From NCBI GenBank assembly GCA_036378315.1, contig DASUWU010000030.1, positions 6,153-70,152 of the forward strand: a stretch of 64,000 nucleotides of DNA, in the 5' to 3' direction. The stretch's first letter is position 1. Each line of letters opens with the position of its first letter. A model generated the notes under the pieces. The model made no database searches and was not told where the DNA came from. It worked only from the letters and a program-made list of their open reading frames with translations. Shown in pieces: positions 16,712-26,432 of the stretch. A program made the position numbers and the translations under genes. The stretch is from CALAED01 sp036378315. Lineage in GTDB: Bacteria > Actinomycetota > Actinomycetes > Streptosporangiales > Streptosporangiaceae.

Positions 16712-16786
16712 CAGGACGCGATCGCGGTGGGCGGCCCGCCCAGGCCGCGCGAACGATGTCGCGCGGCCGGGGTCGCGGGGCCGCGC

Positions 16787-17611
16787 TCAGGCGACGACGG
16801 CCACCACCTCGAGGTAGTCGGCGCCGGCCACGAGCGTCCCGTCGGTGGCCCGGTTGGCGCTGTTCAGCTCCACGAGGGCGGCCTGGCTCATCCGCTCCCT
16901 GCCCTCGGGGGGCAGCTTCTGCTCCGCCATGCGCCACGGGGCGAGATGGCGGCGCAGCAGCTCGACCTGCGCCTCCGCCGAGGCCGCGCACCATTCGTCC
17001 GTACGGGCGGTCGCGGTGAGCGACGTCACCCTGGGCCCGAAGAGCCGGCGGCAGTGCTCCTCCGTGCCCCACAGCACGGGCGGGGTCGGGCGCGGAGCCG
17101 ACGGCGGGGGCGGCGGCATGCTCGCTGCGATGACCTTCTGCAGCCGGGCCACCAGGCCGTCCGGCGTCCAGTTCGCCATGCCGATCCGCCCGCCGGGCCG
17201 GCAGACCCGCAGCAGCTCGTCGGCGGTGCGCTGCTGGTCGGGGGCGTACATGGCGCCGAAGCTCGACAGCACGACGTCGAAGCTGCCGTCGGGAAAGGGC
17301 AGCTCCTGCGCGTCCGCGACCTCGACGCGCAGCTCCAAACCCTCGGCGGCCGCCCGCCTGGACGCCGCGTCCAGCATCGCGGGCACGAAGTCGGTGGCGG
17401 TCACCAGGCCACCGCGGCGGGCCGCGGCGAGCGCCGTGTTCCCGGTGCCGGCGGCCACGTCCAGGACCCGGTCGCCGTGGTGGACGTCGACGGCGCGCGC
17501 CAGCAGCTCGCTCACCAACACATCCTGTACGGCGATCGGCTGGTAGTCGGCGGCTCCCCAGACGGCACGCATGCGCTCGGTCTGCGCCTGGATCTGCGGT
17601 GCAGTTGTCAT
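16787..17611 (-). CDS. Class I SAM-dependent methyltransferase (UbiE/COQ5-like)
   Basis: 274 residues from ATG 17611 (AAGGGG upstream). Motif I VLDVAAGTGNTALAAARRGG near 45, ATDFVPAMLDAASRRAA, then DAQELPFPDGSFDVVLSSFGAMYAPD and LLRVCRPGGRIGMANWTPDGL. The C-terminal third resembles proteins from streptomycete biosynthetic gene clusters. It probably methylates an oxygen, nitrogen or carbon of a small molecule. It diverges from an AraC gene with an AT-rich box between them. Substrate unknown. Confidence 0.8.
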   Translation of the reverse strand: MTTAPQIQAQTERMRAVWGAADYQPIAVQDVLVSELLARAVDVHHGDRVLDVAAGTGNTALAAARRGGLVTATDFVPAMLDAASRRAAAEGLELRVEVADAQELPFPDGSFDVVLSSFGAMYAPDQQRTADELLRVCRPGGRIGMANWTPDGLVARLQKVIAASMPPPPPSAPRPTPPVLWGTEEHCRRLFGPRVTSLTATARTDEWCAASAEAQVELLRRHLAPWRMAEQKLPPEGRERMSQAALVELNSANRATDGTLVAGADYLEVVAVVA

Positions 17612-17648
17612 CACGTCCCCTTTATTTTGGCCGGCGACATGGGCCAGC

Positions 17649-17669
17649 ACTATAAATTCAATAGGTTAA
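17649..17669 (+). promoter_or_regulatory. Copy of the AT-rich box between methyltransferase and AraC genes
   Basis: ACTATAA-6 nt-TAGGTTAA, in the divergent region, oriented toward the AraC gene at 17789. Confidence 0.35.
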
Positions 17670-17788
17670 TGGTGTAAGCGCATATCACAGGTGTCAATCG
17701 ACGCCACGTGTTCAAGCAGGTGGATCCGGCATTATGCACGAGGTACCCTCCCCGCAGGCGCGCCTGATCGACGGACGGAAGGCCGAAA

Positions 17789-18169
17789 ATGGGGAACGAA
17801 GCAGCGGCGGCGACGGCGATCATCGATGACGTCATCCGGGATATTTACGCGCGGTTCAGCGAGCCGATCACCATTGACGATATGGCCCGGTCCGCAATGT
17901 ACAGCAGGTTCCATTTTTCGCGGGTGTTCCGGGAGGTGACCGGGGTCTCCCCCGGGCAGTTCCTCACGACGGTGCGGATCCAGGAGGCCAAGCGGCTCCT
18001 GCTCACCACGTCGTTGACCGTCAAGGAGATCACCGTTCGCGTCGGCTATTCCAGCGTCGGTACGTTCAGCGCCAAGTTCAAGGACTTCGTGGGGATGTCC
18101 CCCACGGCCTATCGCGACTGCGTGCCGCCCACCATCCCCGCCAGGGACGGGACCACCGGGCAACGCTGA
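17789..18169 (+). CDS. AraC-type regulator, DNA-binding domain only
   Basis: 126 residues containing just the two helix-turn-helix units of AraC/XylS: DDMARSAMYSRFHFSRVFREVTGVSPGQFL and EITVRVGYSSVGTFSAKFKDFVGMSPTAYR. There is no sensor domain, so activity may be set by expression level or by a partner. It ends 30 bases before the convergent flavin reductase gene and sits next to the enediyne core, so it may control those genes. That is inference from position. Confidence 0.85.
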   Translation: MGNEAAAATAIIDDVIRDIYARFSEPITIDDMARSAMYSRFHFSRVFREVTGVSPGQFLTTVRIQEAKRLLLTTSLTVKEITVRVGYSSVGTFSAKFKDFVGMSPTAYRDCVPPTIPARDGTTGQR

Positions 18170-18198
18170 GCGCCGTCCCGCACCCCCTTTCCCCGCGG

Positions 18199-18786
18199 TC
18201 ACGCGTCCGGCTGTAACCGGCGGAACCGGCCGCGGAAGAACAGCAGGCCGTCCTGGTCGGCGACGTGGCCGAGCGACAGCAGGCGACCGACGAAGATCGT
18301 GTGGTCGCCGCCGTCGCAGTTGCGCCACAGCTCGCACTCGAAATGGGCCAGCGCGCCGCTGATCAGTGGCGCGCGGGTCAACCGCCCCGGCACGCAGTCG
18401 ATGCCGTCGAACTGCGCCTCGCCCAGGGGGCGCTGGAGATCGGCGAAATGCCTGGCGACGTGCTCCTGGTGCGCGGCGAGCACGGAAATGCCGAAGAACC
18501 CCAGGCAGATCCGGCGGTGCATGATCGCCTGCCGGTCGATGCAGACCAGCACCAGCGGCGGCTGGAGCGACACCGACGTGAAGGAGTTGGCGGTCATCCC
18601 GTGCGGCGTCCGGCCGCCCACGGTCACCACCGTCACCCCGGTCGCGAACGCACCGAACGTGCGCCGCAGCGACGCGGCGTCGGCGAGGTCGGCGTGGACC
18701 ATCCGCGGCGACCCCGCCTCCCGCGCAGGTCCCTGCGCGGACCCCTGGGTCGTGCCCGGCAGCGACGTCATGGACTTGACGGTCAT
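18199..18786 (-). CDS. Flavin reductase (E6-like)
   Basis: 195 residues from ATG 18786, overlapping the tebC stop by ATGA. The FMN-binding split-barrel flavin reductase pattern is clear: LRRTFGAFATGVTVVTVGG, GMTANSFTSVSLQPPLVLVCID, FGISVLAAHQEHVARHFA, and GGDHTIFVGRLLSLGH. It makes free reduced flavin for a partner monooxygenase. Enediyne clusters encode such an enzyme (SgcE6 type). Here it is translationally coupled to the core. Candidate partners in the window are the DszC-like protein at 3333 and, less likely, the other acyl-CoA-dehydrogenase-like protein. Confidence 0.85.
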   Translation of the reverse strand: MTVKSMTSLPGTTQGSAQGPAREAGSPRMVHADLADAASLRRTFGAFATGVTVVTVGGRTPHGMTANSFTSVSLQPPLVLVCIDRQAIMHRRICLGFFGISVLAAHQEHVARHFADLQRPLGEAQFDGIDCVPGRLTRAPLISGALAHFECELWRNCDGGDHTIFVGRLLSLGHVADQDGLLFFRGRFRRLQPDA

Positions 18787-19244
18787 GCCACCCACCTCAC
18801 TCCGGCGAGTTGATACGGGGCGAGCGCCCGGCTCAGCGACTCGGGGACCCGGGCCGGCGCGGTCGCGTTGTTCGGGCCGCGCATGCACGCCACCCGCTGC
18901 CGCCCGCGGGCGACCAGGGTCTCCTCGCCGCCCGGCTCGAGGCGTACGTAGTCGAACCCGAACTCCACCTGCGTCTGGGCGAGGTCGATCAGGTGCATCC
19001 TGATCGAGATCTCGTCGAACGCGGTGATCTCGGCGTAGAACTCGCACTCGACCTTCAGCGTGAACAGTTTCAGGTCGCCCCGCAGCTCGGCCAGGATCTC
19101 CGGGGCGCGCTGCTTGAGGAACATCTCCCGGCACCGGCCCTGCCACTGCAGGTAATGCGTGTAATAGACGTTGCCGACGATGTTGGTGTCCTCGAACCCG
19201 ACCGTGTGCCGGTACTCGAAGTAGCCTTCCGCTGAGTCGATCAT
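18783..19244 (-). CDS. tebC: Enediyne thioesterase TEBC (E10), hot-dog fold
   Basis: 153 residues. It hydrolyses the polyene from the ACP of the enediyne synthase. The single hot-dog domain carries the family segment NVYYTHYLQWQGRCREMFL near residues 25-45, where the Arg replaces the acidic residue of ordinary 4-hydroxybenzoyl-CoA thioesterases, as in CalE7 and SgcE10. Its ATG overlaps the pksE stop (ATGA at 19241-19244) and its stop overlaps the flavin reductase start, so all three are co-translated. Confidence 0.92.
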   Translation of the reverse strand: MIDSAEGYFEYRHTVGFEDTNIVGNVYYTHYLQWQGRCREMFLKQRAPEILAELRGDLKLFTLKVECEFYAEITAFDEISIRMHLIDLAQTQVEFGFDYVRLEPGGEETLVARGRQRVACMRGPNNATAPARVPESLSRALAPYQLAGVRWVA

Positions 19245-22200
19245 GCCGGGGACCGCCCTTCGGTGGGGGCCGCCAGGACCGCGAAGACGACCTGGCCGCC
19301 GCTCGCTCCGTCCCGCAGCGTCGTGGCGAGCGTCGCCACGTGGCGGTCGCCCGAGGACAGCACGGCCCACGGACCCCGCCCGGCGGAGGTCAGGGTGAGC
19401 GGGGCGTCGCTGGACGACCCGGCCTTGCGCAGGCATTCGACGGCGGCCCAGACTCGGGTGGCGGCGGCGTCCGCTCCCTCGTCCGTCTCGGCCGCGACCA
19501 GCCTCGCGAGCGGCGCGTGCGGGCCGAGCAGGTCCGTCCAGTCCGCGCCGGTACGTTCGGTGACCGGCTCGACATCACAGGCCACCGTGCCGTCCCCGGT
19601 GCCGGAACCGGCCCGCCGGGCCGCGACGGCGAGCGTCACGCCCGCCCCATGCGCCGCGGAGATCGTCCACGGCCCGTCCACCTCAGGGCGGCCGTCCGGC
19701 CGGTACCGGATGCCGGCCCGCCGGCCGAGGACCCGGCTCACCGCGAGCGCCGTACGGATCCGCCGCCGCGCGCCGTGCGCGCCCCCGCCCGCCGGCTCGA
19801 CCGCGACCGCCGCGTGGGCGCCGATGAGGGCCTCGGCCGTCCGCTCCAGGTAGGGCCCGAGCAGGGCGGCCGCCCAGGGGCCGCGGCCGTCCTTCCTGCG
19901 CACCGCCCGCAACCGCAGCCCCTCCCACCGCTCGACCGGCCGCCCCGCCGCGTCGCGTACCGCGATGTCGTAGACGTAGGTGTCGCCGTCCTGGCTCCGC
20001 TCGACGGCCGAGCAGCGCAGCGGCCCGCCGTCCGGCGCGATCGGGCCCGCCGGACGGACCAGGTCGATCCCCGCCGGCAGCAGGGTCGCGTCGGGCACGC
20101 AGACCTGGTTGCCGTGCATCAGCGCGTCCCGCATCCCCGGGTCGCCGAGCAGCAGCCGGCCCGGCAGGAACCGGGCGAACCACTCCCCGCCCGGCTCGTA
20201 CGCCACGTCCACGTCGACCTGCCGGGCGGCGAGCCTGTGGTAGCGGCGCAGCCGCTGGAACCGCTCCCCCTGGAAGAGCACCTCCCCGTACAGCTCGCCC
20301 GCCGGGTCGAGCGGGACGGGCGGCAGCCCGGCGGCGACCGGGGTCGGCGGGCCCTCGGGAACACGTGGACCCTTCGTGTCCGTCGGGCCCGCCGAAGCCG
20401 CGGATCCCTCCGCGCCCGGATAGCGCAGCCTGGCCCGGAAGTGGGCGGCGGCGAAGTCGGTCTCCGCGCTGCGGATGGCCACCTCGACGGTGTCGTCGTC
20501 GGTGACGGTGGCGGCGATCCTGATGACGGTGGTGCCGTCGGGCGGCACCACGATGGGCCGGAGGAACTCGGCGTCCTCGATGACCGGCACCTCCGTACGG
20601 CCCGTGACGCCGCAGCCGACCTGTGCCATCGCCTCCATGCCCATGACCGCGGGGAACAGAAGGTTGCCGTCGAGGCGGTGGTCGGCGAGGTACGGATCGG
20701 TCCCGGCGTTCAGCTCGACCTCGGTGACGAGCTCCACGCCGTGGTAGCGCACCAGGGGCTTCTCGAGGTACCGCAGCAGCGGCAGCTCGGGGGCGTCGCG
20801 GCGCACGGTGTCGATCCCACCCGTACGGCCGCTGATCACCACGGTGTGCGGCGCGGCGGCGTCGGCCACCAGGCGCCGCAGCATCCGCACGCCCTGGTCG
20901 GGGGTGATCGGCGTGATGCCGTCCCTGGCCAGCCCTTCGGCGACGGCCAGCCGTTCCCCCATGCCGATGCCGGACCAGACCGACCACTCCAGGCACATCG
21001 CCCGGCAGGCGGGGTGCCGCGCGGCGAACTCGGCGGTCAGCTCGGCCAGCCACTCGTTGGCCGCGGCGTAGTGCGCCTCGCCCGGCAGGCCGGTACGGCC
21101 CAGGATGCTGCCGAACGAGACGAGCAGCCGCAGCCGGTCGGGATCGACCGCCGCCAGCACCGCCCGCAGCCCGTCGACCTTGGGGGCGAACGTCCGCCGG
21201 ATCTCCTCCATGTCGAGGCGGGTCAGCAGCATCGGCTCGTTGCGTCCGGCGCCGTGCAGGACCGCGGTGATCGGTCCCAGCTCGGCGGCCAGGCGGGAGA
21301 CGGCCGCCCTGACGTCGGCGGGGTCGGTGAGGTCGGCGCGGGCGTACCGGACGGTCACCCCGCCCTCGGCCAGCCGCCGGAGCGCGGCAGCGAGCTCCGC
21401 GTCGCGGTCGTCGGCCGAGCGGCCGATGACGGCCAGCCGGGCGCCGGCGTCCCCGGCCAGCGCGCGCCCGCATTCGGCGGTGATGCCTTTCGCGCCGCCG
21501 GTGACCAGCACGACGTCGGTCGCGTCCAGCGGCCCGCCGCGGCCGGCACGGTCGCCGGTGCCGGTGCCGGGCCGGCGGGCCGGCAGCGGGCGGAGCGTGG
21601 GCACCCGCCGGACGCCGTTCTCGTCGTAGTACGCCTCGACGAAGCGGTCGGTCGCCGCCACCTCGGCCGCCACCGCCGCCACCACGCGGTCCGCGGGCCA
21701 CGACGCGAGCGGCCAGGAGCCCGGGGGCCAGGATCCGAGGGGCAGGTGGACGATCGTGACGGACAGCCGGGGGGCCTCCTGCCGCAGCGTCTTGGCCAGC
21801 CCGGCGGCGCCCCGGCCGCCGCCCTGCACGAGGACGAACCGGCCGGCGCGCTCGTCGCCCGCGGCGTCCCTTGCGGCCCGCAGCGCCGGTTCGAGGTCGT
21901 CGACCGCGCAGTCGGCCGGGAGGCAGGCCAGCACGCCGGGGCCGAGGTCCGCGCGTTCCAGCGCGACGCGCAGCGGCTCGGCCAGCGGATGGCCGGCAGG
22001 GGCGTACGCCCGCCACGGGGTGGCCGCGCGGCCCGGCGCCGGCACCGGGGCCGGTGCCGGCGCCGGCGCCGGGAGCGGCAGTACGTCGAGGTCGACGCGG
22101 AACGCCCTGACCCACTCGGCGGCGCCCGGCACCTCGACGGCATGGCCGGCGCGCGCGGCCCCGGCCGGTCCGGCCGCCGCGCCGGGGCCCGCGGCTTCTG

Positions 22201-25200
22201 CGGCGGTCGCGGCGATCGTGTCGAGCGCGTCCGCGAGCTGTCGCAGGGTCGCCGTCGCCACGTTCGTCGGCGACCGCATCGCCGGCTGCCCCAGCCGGCG
22301 CGCGACCTGGTTGACGATCTGCCCCACCGTGATGGAGCTCAGGTGCAGGTCGTCCAGCAGGCGGCTGTCGTCGGTCACCATGGCCGCCGGAAGCTCCGCC
22401 CGCTCGGCCACGAGGCCGCGCAGCAACTCCAGGCTCGCCTCCGGCGCGCCGGTCACGCCTTGCTCGTCCGCGATTGGTTCGGGGGCCGTGGCGGCGGGCC
22501 GCGACTCGCGCCAGCGCCTGGCCGGCGTCTCGCAGGGGTTGGCGAAGAACCGCAGCGGGGCGCCCAGCGCCAGCGGCCTGGTCAGCCGGCCGGCGAACAG
22601 CCGCTCCCGCCGGACCGGCGCGCCGAGCGCGAACGCGGCGCCCACCACGGCGAGCAGGCCGCGCAGCGACTCGTCGTCGGTGTCCAGCGCGATCGCCGGC
22701 ACCTCCGTCACGCCGGTGGCCAGCCCGGTGAGCACCCGGCCCGGCCCCACCTCGACATAGAGGTCGATGTCCTTGGCGGCCAGCTCCACCGCCTGGGCGA
22801 ACAGCACGGGCGCGGTGATCTGCGCGCGGAGCAGCCCGGCGATATCGGTGTCCGCGCCCAGCGCCTCGCCGGTCACCGTGGAGACGACCCGCCGCCCGAT
22901 GGAGGCGAAGTCCACGCCGTCCAGCCAGCGGCCGAACGCGTCGGCCGCCGGCGCCACGAGCGGCGAGTGGAAGGCGTGCGAGACGCGCAGCCCGGTCCAG
23001 CGCACCCGCGCCAGGTCCGCCCGCCGCCCGAACGCCTCGATCGCCTCGGCGGAGCCGGCGATCACGGTCTGGTTCGGACCGTTGTAGCCGGCGATCACGA
23101 TGGGCAGCCCGGCGCCCAACTGGGTCACGGCCGCCGGCGTGGCGTCGATCCCGGCCATCGTGCCGGCGGCCGAGTGCTCGGTCATGATCCGTCCGCGGGC
23201 GGCCGCCAGCCGCACCAGCGCGTCCGCGTCCATCGCGCCCGCCCAGTGCAGCGCCGAGATCTCGCCGAGGCTGTGCCCGACCGCGACCTCCGCCTCGATG
23301 CCGAGGGCGGACAGCGCGCGCAGCGCCGCCGCGGAGCCGGCGGCGATGCGCGGCTGCGCGACCGCCGTCGCCACCCCGTCGCGCGCCCCGTCACCCGGAG
23401 CCGGGCGCGGCGCGATCCGTTCGTACGCGGCGTACACCTCGGCGACCTCGGCGAACCGGCGGCGCAGCGCGCCCCCCGTGGCCTGCCCCCGGCCCGACCC
23501 CTGTCCGGGGAAGAGGTAGCCGATCCGGCCGCGCCCGCGCGCATGCCCGAGGAAGCAGCGCCCCGCGGCGTCGAACAGCGAGGTCTCCCCCGCGTCGATG
23601 GCGGCCAGCAGCCGCCGCAGCCGCCGTTCGGCGTCCTCGGGGGACGACACCACGACCGCCGCCCGCCACGGCAGGTCGCCCGCCTCGCGGTGCAGGGTCG
23701 CCGCCAGGTCCCCGAGCTGGGCGTACGAGAGCGCCGGAACGAACTCGACGAGCCGGGCGATCCGGTCGCGCAACCGTTCCGGCGCGGCGCCGTCGATCAC
23801 GAGCAGCTCGGCGTCCTGCACGGACGAGGCCAGCTCCGCCGTGCGCGCGTCCAGTGCCGCCGGCGCGGTCGCGGTGCCGGGACGCGCGGGCGACGCGGCG
23901 TTCTCGACCACGATGTGGGTGTTGATGCCGCCGAACCCCATGGAGGTGACGCCGGCGCGCAGCGGTTCGCCGGCCGGCCACGGCTCGGCCGCGCGCAGCA
24001 CCCGCAGCATCGCGGGCCGCTCGGCCAGGATCGGATGCGGATCGACGCAGCCGATGGCCGGCGGCAGCACCTGTTCATGGACGGCCATCACGGCCTTGAT
24101 CAGCCCGGCCACTCCCGCGGCGGCCTTGGTGTGCCCGATCACGCCCTTGATCGAGCTGATCGTGGCGGCGCCGGCGCGGGTTCCGGCGGGCGCGGCGGGC
24201 GCGGCGGCCAGCGCCTCGGCCCTGGCCGCGGACAGCGCCCGCAGCTCGGTGGCGTCGCCGACGGCGGTGCCTGTGCCGTGCCCCTCGAACAGCGGCACCG
24301 TGCCGATGTCGAAGCCGGCCCGCTCGTAGGCGCGGCGGAGCGCCAGGCGGTAGCCGGCCGCCTCCGGGCGGGTGATGCCGCCGTGGCCGTCGGACGAGAC
24401 GCCCCAGCCGGCGATCTCGGCGTACACACGGCGCCCGGCGGCCGCGGCGTCCCCGGCCCGCATCAGCACGACCATCCCGCAGCCCTCGCCCGGCCAGAAG
24501 CCGTTGGAACCGCGGTCGTACACCCGCATCTCGTCCTTCGCCAGCGCGCCGGTCTTCGCGAAGCCGACCAGCTCGAACGGGTCGATCGACAGGTCGACCC
24601 CGCCGGCGATCGCCACGTCGAGGTCGCCGTCGGCCAGCGCCCTGCACGCGGTGGCCACGGACAGCAGCGACGACGAGCAGGCGCCGTCGACCGTGTACCC
24701 GCCGCCCTTGAGGTCGAAGTAGTTGCAGATGCGTCCGGCGATGGTGTTGGACAGGCCGCCGGCCAGGGTGTCCTCGTCGACGCCCGGAAACGCGCTCTTG
24801 TAGCGGGCCTCCAGGTCGTCGAGGAAGGCGTCCACCCTGCCGGCGTCCCAGCCGCCGTCGGCCAGCGCCGCGCCGACGGTGTGGCGGACGTACGGCCACC
24901 GCAGCCGCATCACGTTCGCCCGGGTGAACTCCCCGGTGAGCGTGTTGCCGACGACGACGCCCGTGCGCTCCCGCGGCAGCCCGTCGCCCATCGGGAAGCC
25001 CGCGTCGGCGAGCGCCAGCGCGGCCATGTCGAGGGCCAGCCAGTGGGTCAGGTCGGTGGAGCGGTAGGTGCTGCCCGCGATCTTGTAGCCGACCCGATCG
25101 AACTCGTAGCCCTCGATGACCGCCGCCTGCCGGGCGTAGAAGCGATCGGGCGCGGCCGGGTCGGGGTCCCAGTAATCGGCCAGCCGCATCCGTTCCTCCG

Positions 25201-25324
25201 GCAGCCGCCGGAAGGCGCGCCGCCCGGCGACCGCGTTCTCCCACAGCTCGCGCGGGGACGCGGCGTCCGGATAGCGGCAGGCCATGCCGACGACGGCCGG
25301 CCTCGACACCGCGAGCCTAGACAC
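19241..25324 (-). CDS. pksE: Enediyne iterative type I polyketide synthase (PKSE)
   Basis: 2027 residues from GTG 25324 (AGGAGAGGAAGGG upstream; an ATG at 25375 adds 17 unlikely residues). It builds the enediyne polyene iteratively and activates its own ACP. Domain order as in the family: KS (1-460, nucleophile Cys216 in VDGACSSSLL, EGHGTGTAVGD, GHTKAAAG); AT (about 600-900, Ser685 in GHSLGEIS); ACP (about 960-1030, Ser997 in LHLSSITVGQI). KR follows (about 1265-1450, GGAKG, Tyr1419 in YAAANEW), then DH (about 1530-1800, His1549 in DHRLDGNLLFP). The C-terminal phosphopantetheinyl transferase (about 1850-2027) has ACDVEPV. No key residue is visibly missing. Whether the product is 9- or 10-membered cannot be read from this. 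Confidence 0.97.
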   Translation of the reverse strand: MSRLAVSRPAVVGMACRYPDAASPRELWENAVAGRRAFRRLPEERMRLADYWDPDPAAPDRFYARQAAVIEGYEFDRVGYKIAGSTYRSTDLTHWLALDMAALALADAGFPMGDGLPRERTGVVVGNTLTGEFTRANVMRLRWPYVRHTVGAALADGGWDAGRVDAFLDDLEARYKSAFPGVDEDTLAGGLSNTIAGRICNYFDLKGGGYTVDGACSSSLLSVATACRALADGDLDVAIAGGVDLSIDPFELVGFAKTGALAKDEMRVYDRGSNGFWPGEGCGMVVLMRAGDAAAAGRRVYAEIAGWGVSSDGHGGITRPEAAGYRLALRRAYERAGFDIGTVPLFEGHGTGTAVGDATELRALSAARAEALAAAPAAPAGTRAGAATISSIKGVIGHTKAAAGVAGLIKAVMAVHEQVLPPAIGCVDPHPILAERPAMLRVLRAAEPWPAGEPLRAGVTSMGFGGINTHIVVENAASPARPGTATAPAALDARTAELASSVQDAELLVIDGAAPERLRDRIARLVEFVPALSYAQLGDLAATLHREAGDLPWRAAVVVSSPEDAERRLRRLLAAIDAGETSLFDAAGRCFLGHARGRGRIGYLFPGQGSGRGQATGGALRRRFAEVAEVYAAYERIAPRPAPGDGARDGVATAVAQPRIAAGSAAALRALSALGIEAEVAVGHSLGEISALHWAGAMDADALVRLAAARGRIMTEHSAAGTMAGIDATPAAVTQLGAGLPIVIAGYNGPNQTVIAGSAEAIEAFGRRADLARVRWTGLRVSHAFHSPLVAPAADAFGRWLDGVDFASIGRRVVSTVTGEALGADTDIAGLLRAQITAPVLFAQAVELAAKDIDLYVEVGPGRVLTGLATGVTEVPAIALDTDDESLRGLLAVVGAAFALGAPVRRERLFAGRLTRPLALGAPLRFFANPCETPARRWRESRPAATAPEPIADEQGVTGAPEASLELLRGLVAERAELPAAMVTDDSRLLDDLHLSSITVGQIVNQVARRLGQPAMRSPTNVATATLRQLADALDTIAATAAEAAGPGAAAGPAGAARAGHAVEVPGAAEWVRAFRVDLDVLPLPAPAPAPAPVPAPGRAATPWRAYAPAGHPLAEPLRVALERADLGPGVLACLPADCAVDDLEPALRAARDAAGDERAGRFVLVQGGGRGAAGLAKTLRQEAPRLSVTIVHLPLGSWPPGSWPLASWPADRVVAAVAAEVAATDRFVEAYYDENGVRRVPTLRPLPARRPGTGTGDRAGRGGPLDATDVVLVTGGAKGITAECGRALAGDAGARLAVIGRSADDRDAELAAALRRLAEGGVTVRYARADLTDPADVRAAVSRLAAELGPITAVLHGAGRNEPMLLTRLDMEEIRRTFAPKVDGLRAVLAAVDPDRLRLLVSFGSILGRTGLPGEAHYAAANEWLAELTAEFAARHPACRAMCLEWSVWSGIGMGERLAVAEGLARDGITPITPDQGVRMLRRLVADAAAPHTVVISGRTGGIDTVRRDAPELPLLRYLEKPLVRYHGVELVTEVELNAGTDPYLADHRLDGNLLFPAVMGMEAMAQVGCGVTGRTEVPVIEDAEFLRPIVVPPDGTTVIRIAATVTDDDTVEVAIRSAETDFAAAHFRARLRYPGAEGSAASAGPTDTKGPRVPEGPPTPVAAGLPPVPLDPAGELYGEVLFQGERFQRLRRYHRLAARQVDVDVAYEPGGEWFARFLPGRLLLGDPGMRDALMHGNQVCVPDATLLPAGIDLVRPAGPIAPDGGPLRCSAVERSQDGDTYVYDIAVRDAAGRPVERWEGLRLRAVRRKDGRGPWAAALLGPYLERTAEALIGAHAAVAVEPAGGGAHGARRRIRTALAVSRVLGRRAGIRYRPDGRPEVDGPWTISAAHGAGVTLAVAARRAGSGTGDGTVACDVEPVTERTGADWTDLLGPHAPLARLVAAETDEGADAAATRVWAAVECLRKAGSSSDAPLTLTSAGRGPWAVLSSGDRHVATLATTLRDGASGGQVVFAVLAAPTEGRSPA

Positions 25325-25388
25325 TGGAAACCCTTCCTCTCCTCGCCTCATCGCCCATCGCCCGGCCGGGCTCATGCCGGCACGACGC

Positions 25389-26432
25389 TCATGCCGGCAC
25401 GACCTTCTGATCCGCCGGCTGGCCCGCCGGCTGATCGGCCGGCCGGCCCGCCGCGGCCAGCGCGGGGAGTTCCACTCCCGCCGCGGGCACGGCGGCCTCG
25501 CGGCCGGCGGCGCCGAGCGCGAGGTGCAGGGCCCACAGGAACGCGCCGCGGCCGAGGCACACGAGGGCGGTGGCGAAGAACAGCCCGTAGGTGATGCCGG
25601 CGCCGGCGAAGAAGCCGTACATCAGCGCGACCGCGGCGCCGAAGGCCACCTGCGACGCCGGCCTGGACGGGCTCGTCCCCGGGTCAGTGATCATGTAGTT
25701 GGTGAAGAGCACGAAGGCGACCCCGGTCATCGCGGCCAGCGCCCCGAGGATGGCGGTGTCGAGGACGATGCCGCGCACCACCGCCTGCAGCACGAAGACC
25801 GCCAGCCACGCCGCGATCAGCGGCATCCGGCCGGTGAGCTTGGCGTTGAGCATGGTGCCCGCGGCGAGGATCGCCGCCGGGATGATCCAGTCGACCGGTC
25901 CTGAGACGTACTCGGTGAAGTGGTACGGCGGCACGATGCTGACCCACGGGAACAGCAGCAGGATGACGACGATGCCGAAGTTCGACGGGTTCATGAAGTG
26001 GCGCGGCCGGCCGCGCACCGGCGCCCGCAGCACCCACTTGCCGCCCACCGCGACCACGACCCCGAACAGCATGACCCATATCTGGTCGTTGACGTAGATC
26101 AGCATGTTCAGGGCGAGCGAGGTGATGTGCGCGGGATAGAGGAACTCCAGCAGGCCGCGCACGCCGCCGCCGCGGAACCGGGGCGCCCGCCCCTCGACCC
26201 GGGCGCCGACCAGCTCCAGGCCGATCTCCACCGCGTATCCGGCGCCCACCGCGATGAAGGGCCACGACCACGGCTGCTCGAACCCGAAGACCGTGTAGCC
26301 GAGGATGTTGAACACCGAAATCGAGATGGCGAAGTTGCGCAGCGCCTTGACGACCTTCGGGTTGTGCCGCGGAGGGCTCGCGCTTGCCTGCGTGTCGGCC
26401 GATGTCGGGGGCAATGTCGTCACCTTTCTCAC
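25389..26432 (-). CDS. unbU: Enediyne cassette membrane protein UNBU
   Basis: 347 residues, integral membrane protein with about eight hydrophobic segments, for example FAISISVFNILGYTVFGF, NMLIYVNDQIWVMLFGVVVAVGG and NFGIVVILLLFPWVSIVPP. The segment FMNPSNFGI resembles the flavin-attachment region of NqrB/RnfD proteins, to which UNBU is related. Its role in enediyne formation is not settled; electron transfer at the membrane or transport has been considered. It overlaps unbV by ATGA and precedes pksE by 64 bases. Three UNB proteins with PKSE and TEBC are the diagnostic set. Confidence 0.9.
   Translation of the reverse strand: MRKVTTLPPTSADTQASASPPRHNPKVVKALRNFAISISVFNILGYTVFGFEQPWSWPFIAVGAGYAVEIGLELVGARVEGRAPRFRGGGVRGLLEFLYPAHITSLALNMLIYVNDQIWVMLFGVVVAVGGKWVLRAPVRGRPRHFMNPSNFGIVVILLLFPWVSIVPPYHFTEYVSGPVDWIIPAAILAAGTMLNAKLTGRMPLIAAWLAVFVLQAVVRGIVLDTAILGALAAMTGVAFVLFTNYMITDPGTSPSRPASQVAFGAAVALMYGFFAGAGITYGLFFATALVCLGRGAFLWALHLALGAAGREAAVPAAGVELPALAAAGRPADQPAGQPADQKVVPA

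Noticed and set aside
19340..25594. Very long frame on the plus strand (about 2080 codons) opposite pksE
   Set aside because: It is the antisense shadow of the GC-rich synthase gene; its translation is Arg/Gly/Pro-rich without any domain, while the minus strand encodes all PKSE motifs.
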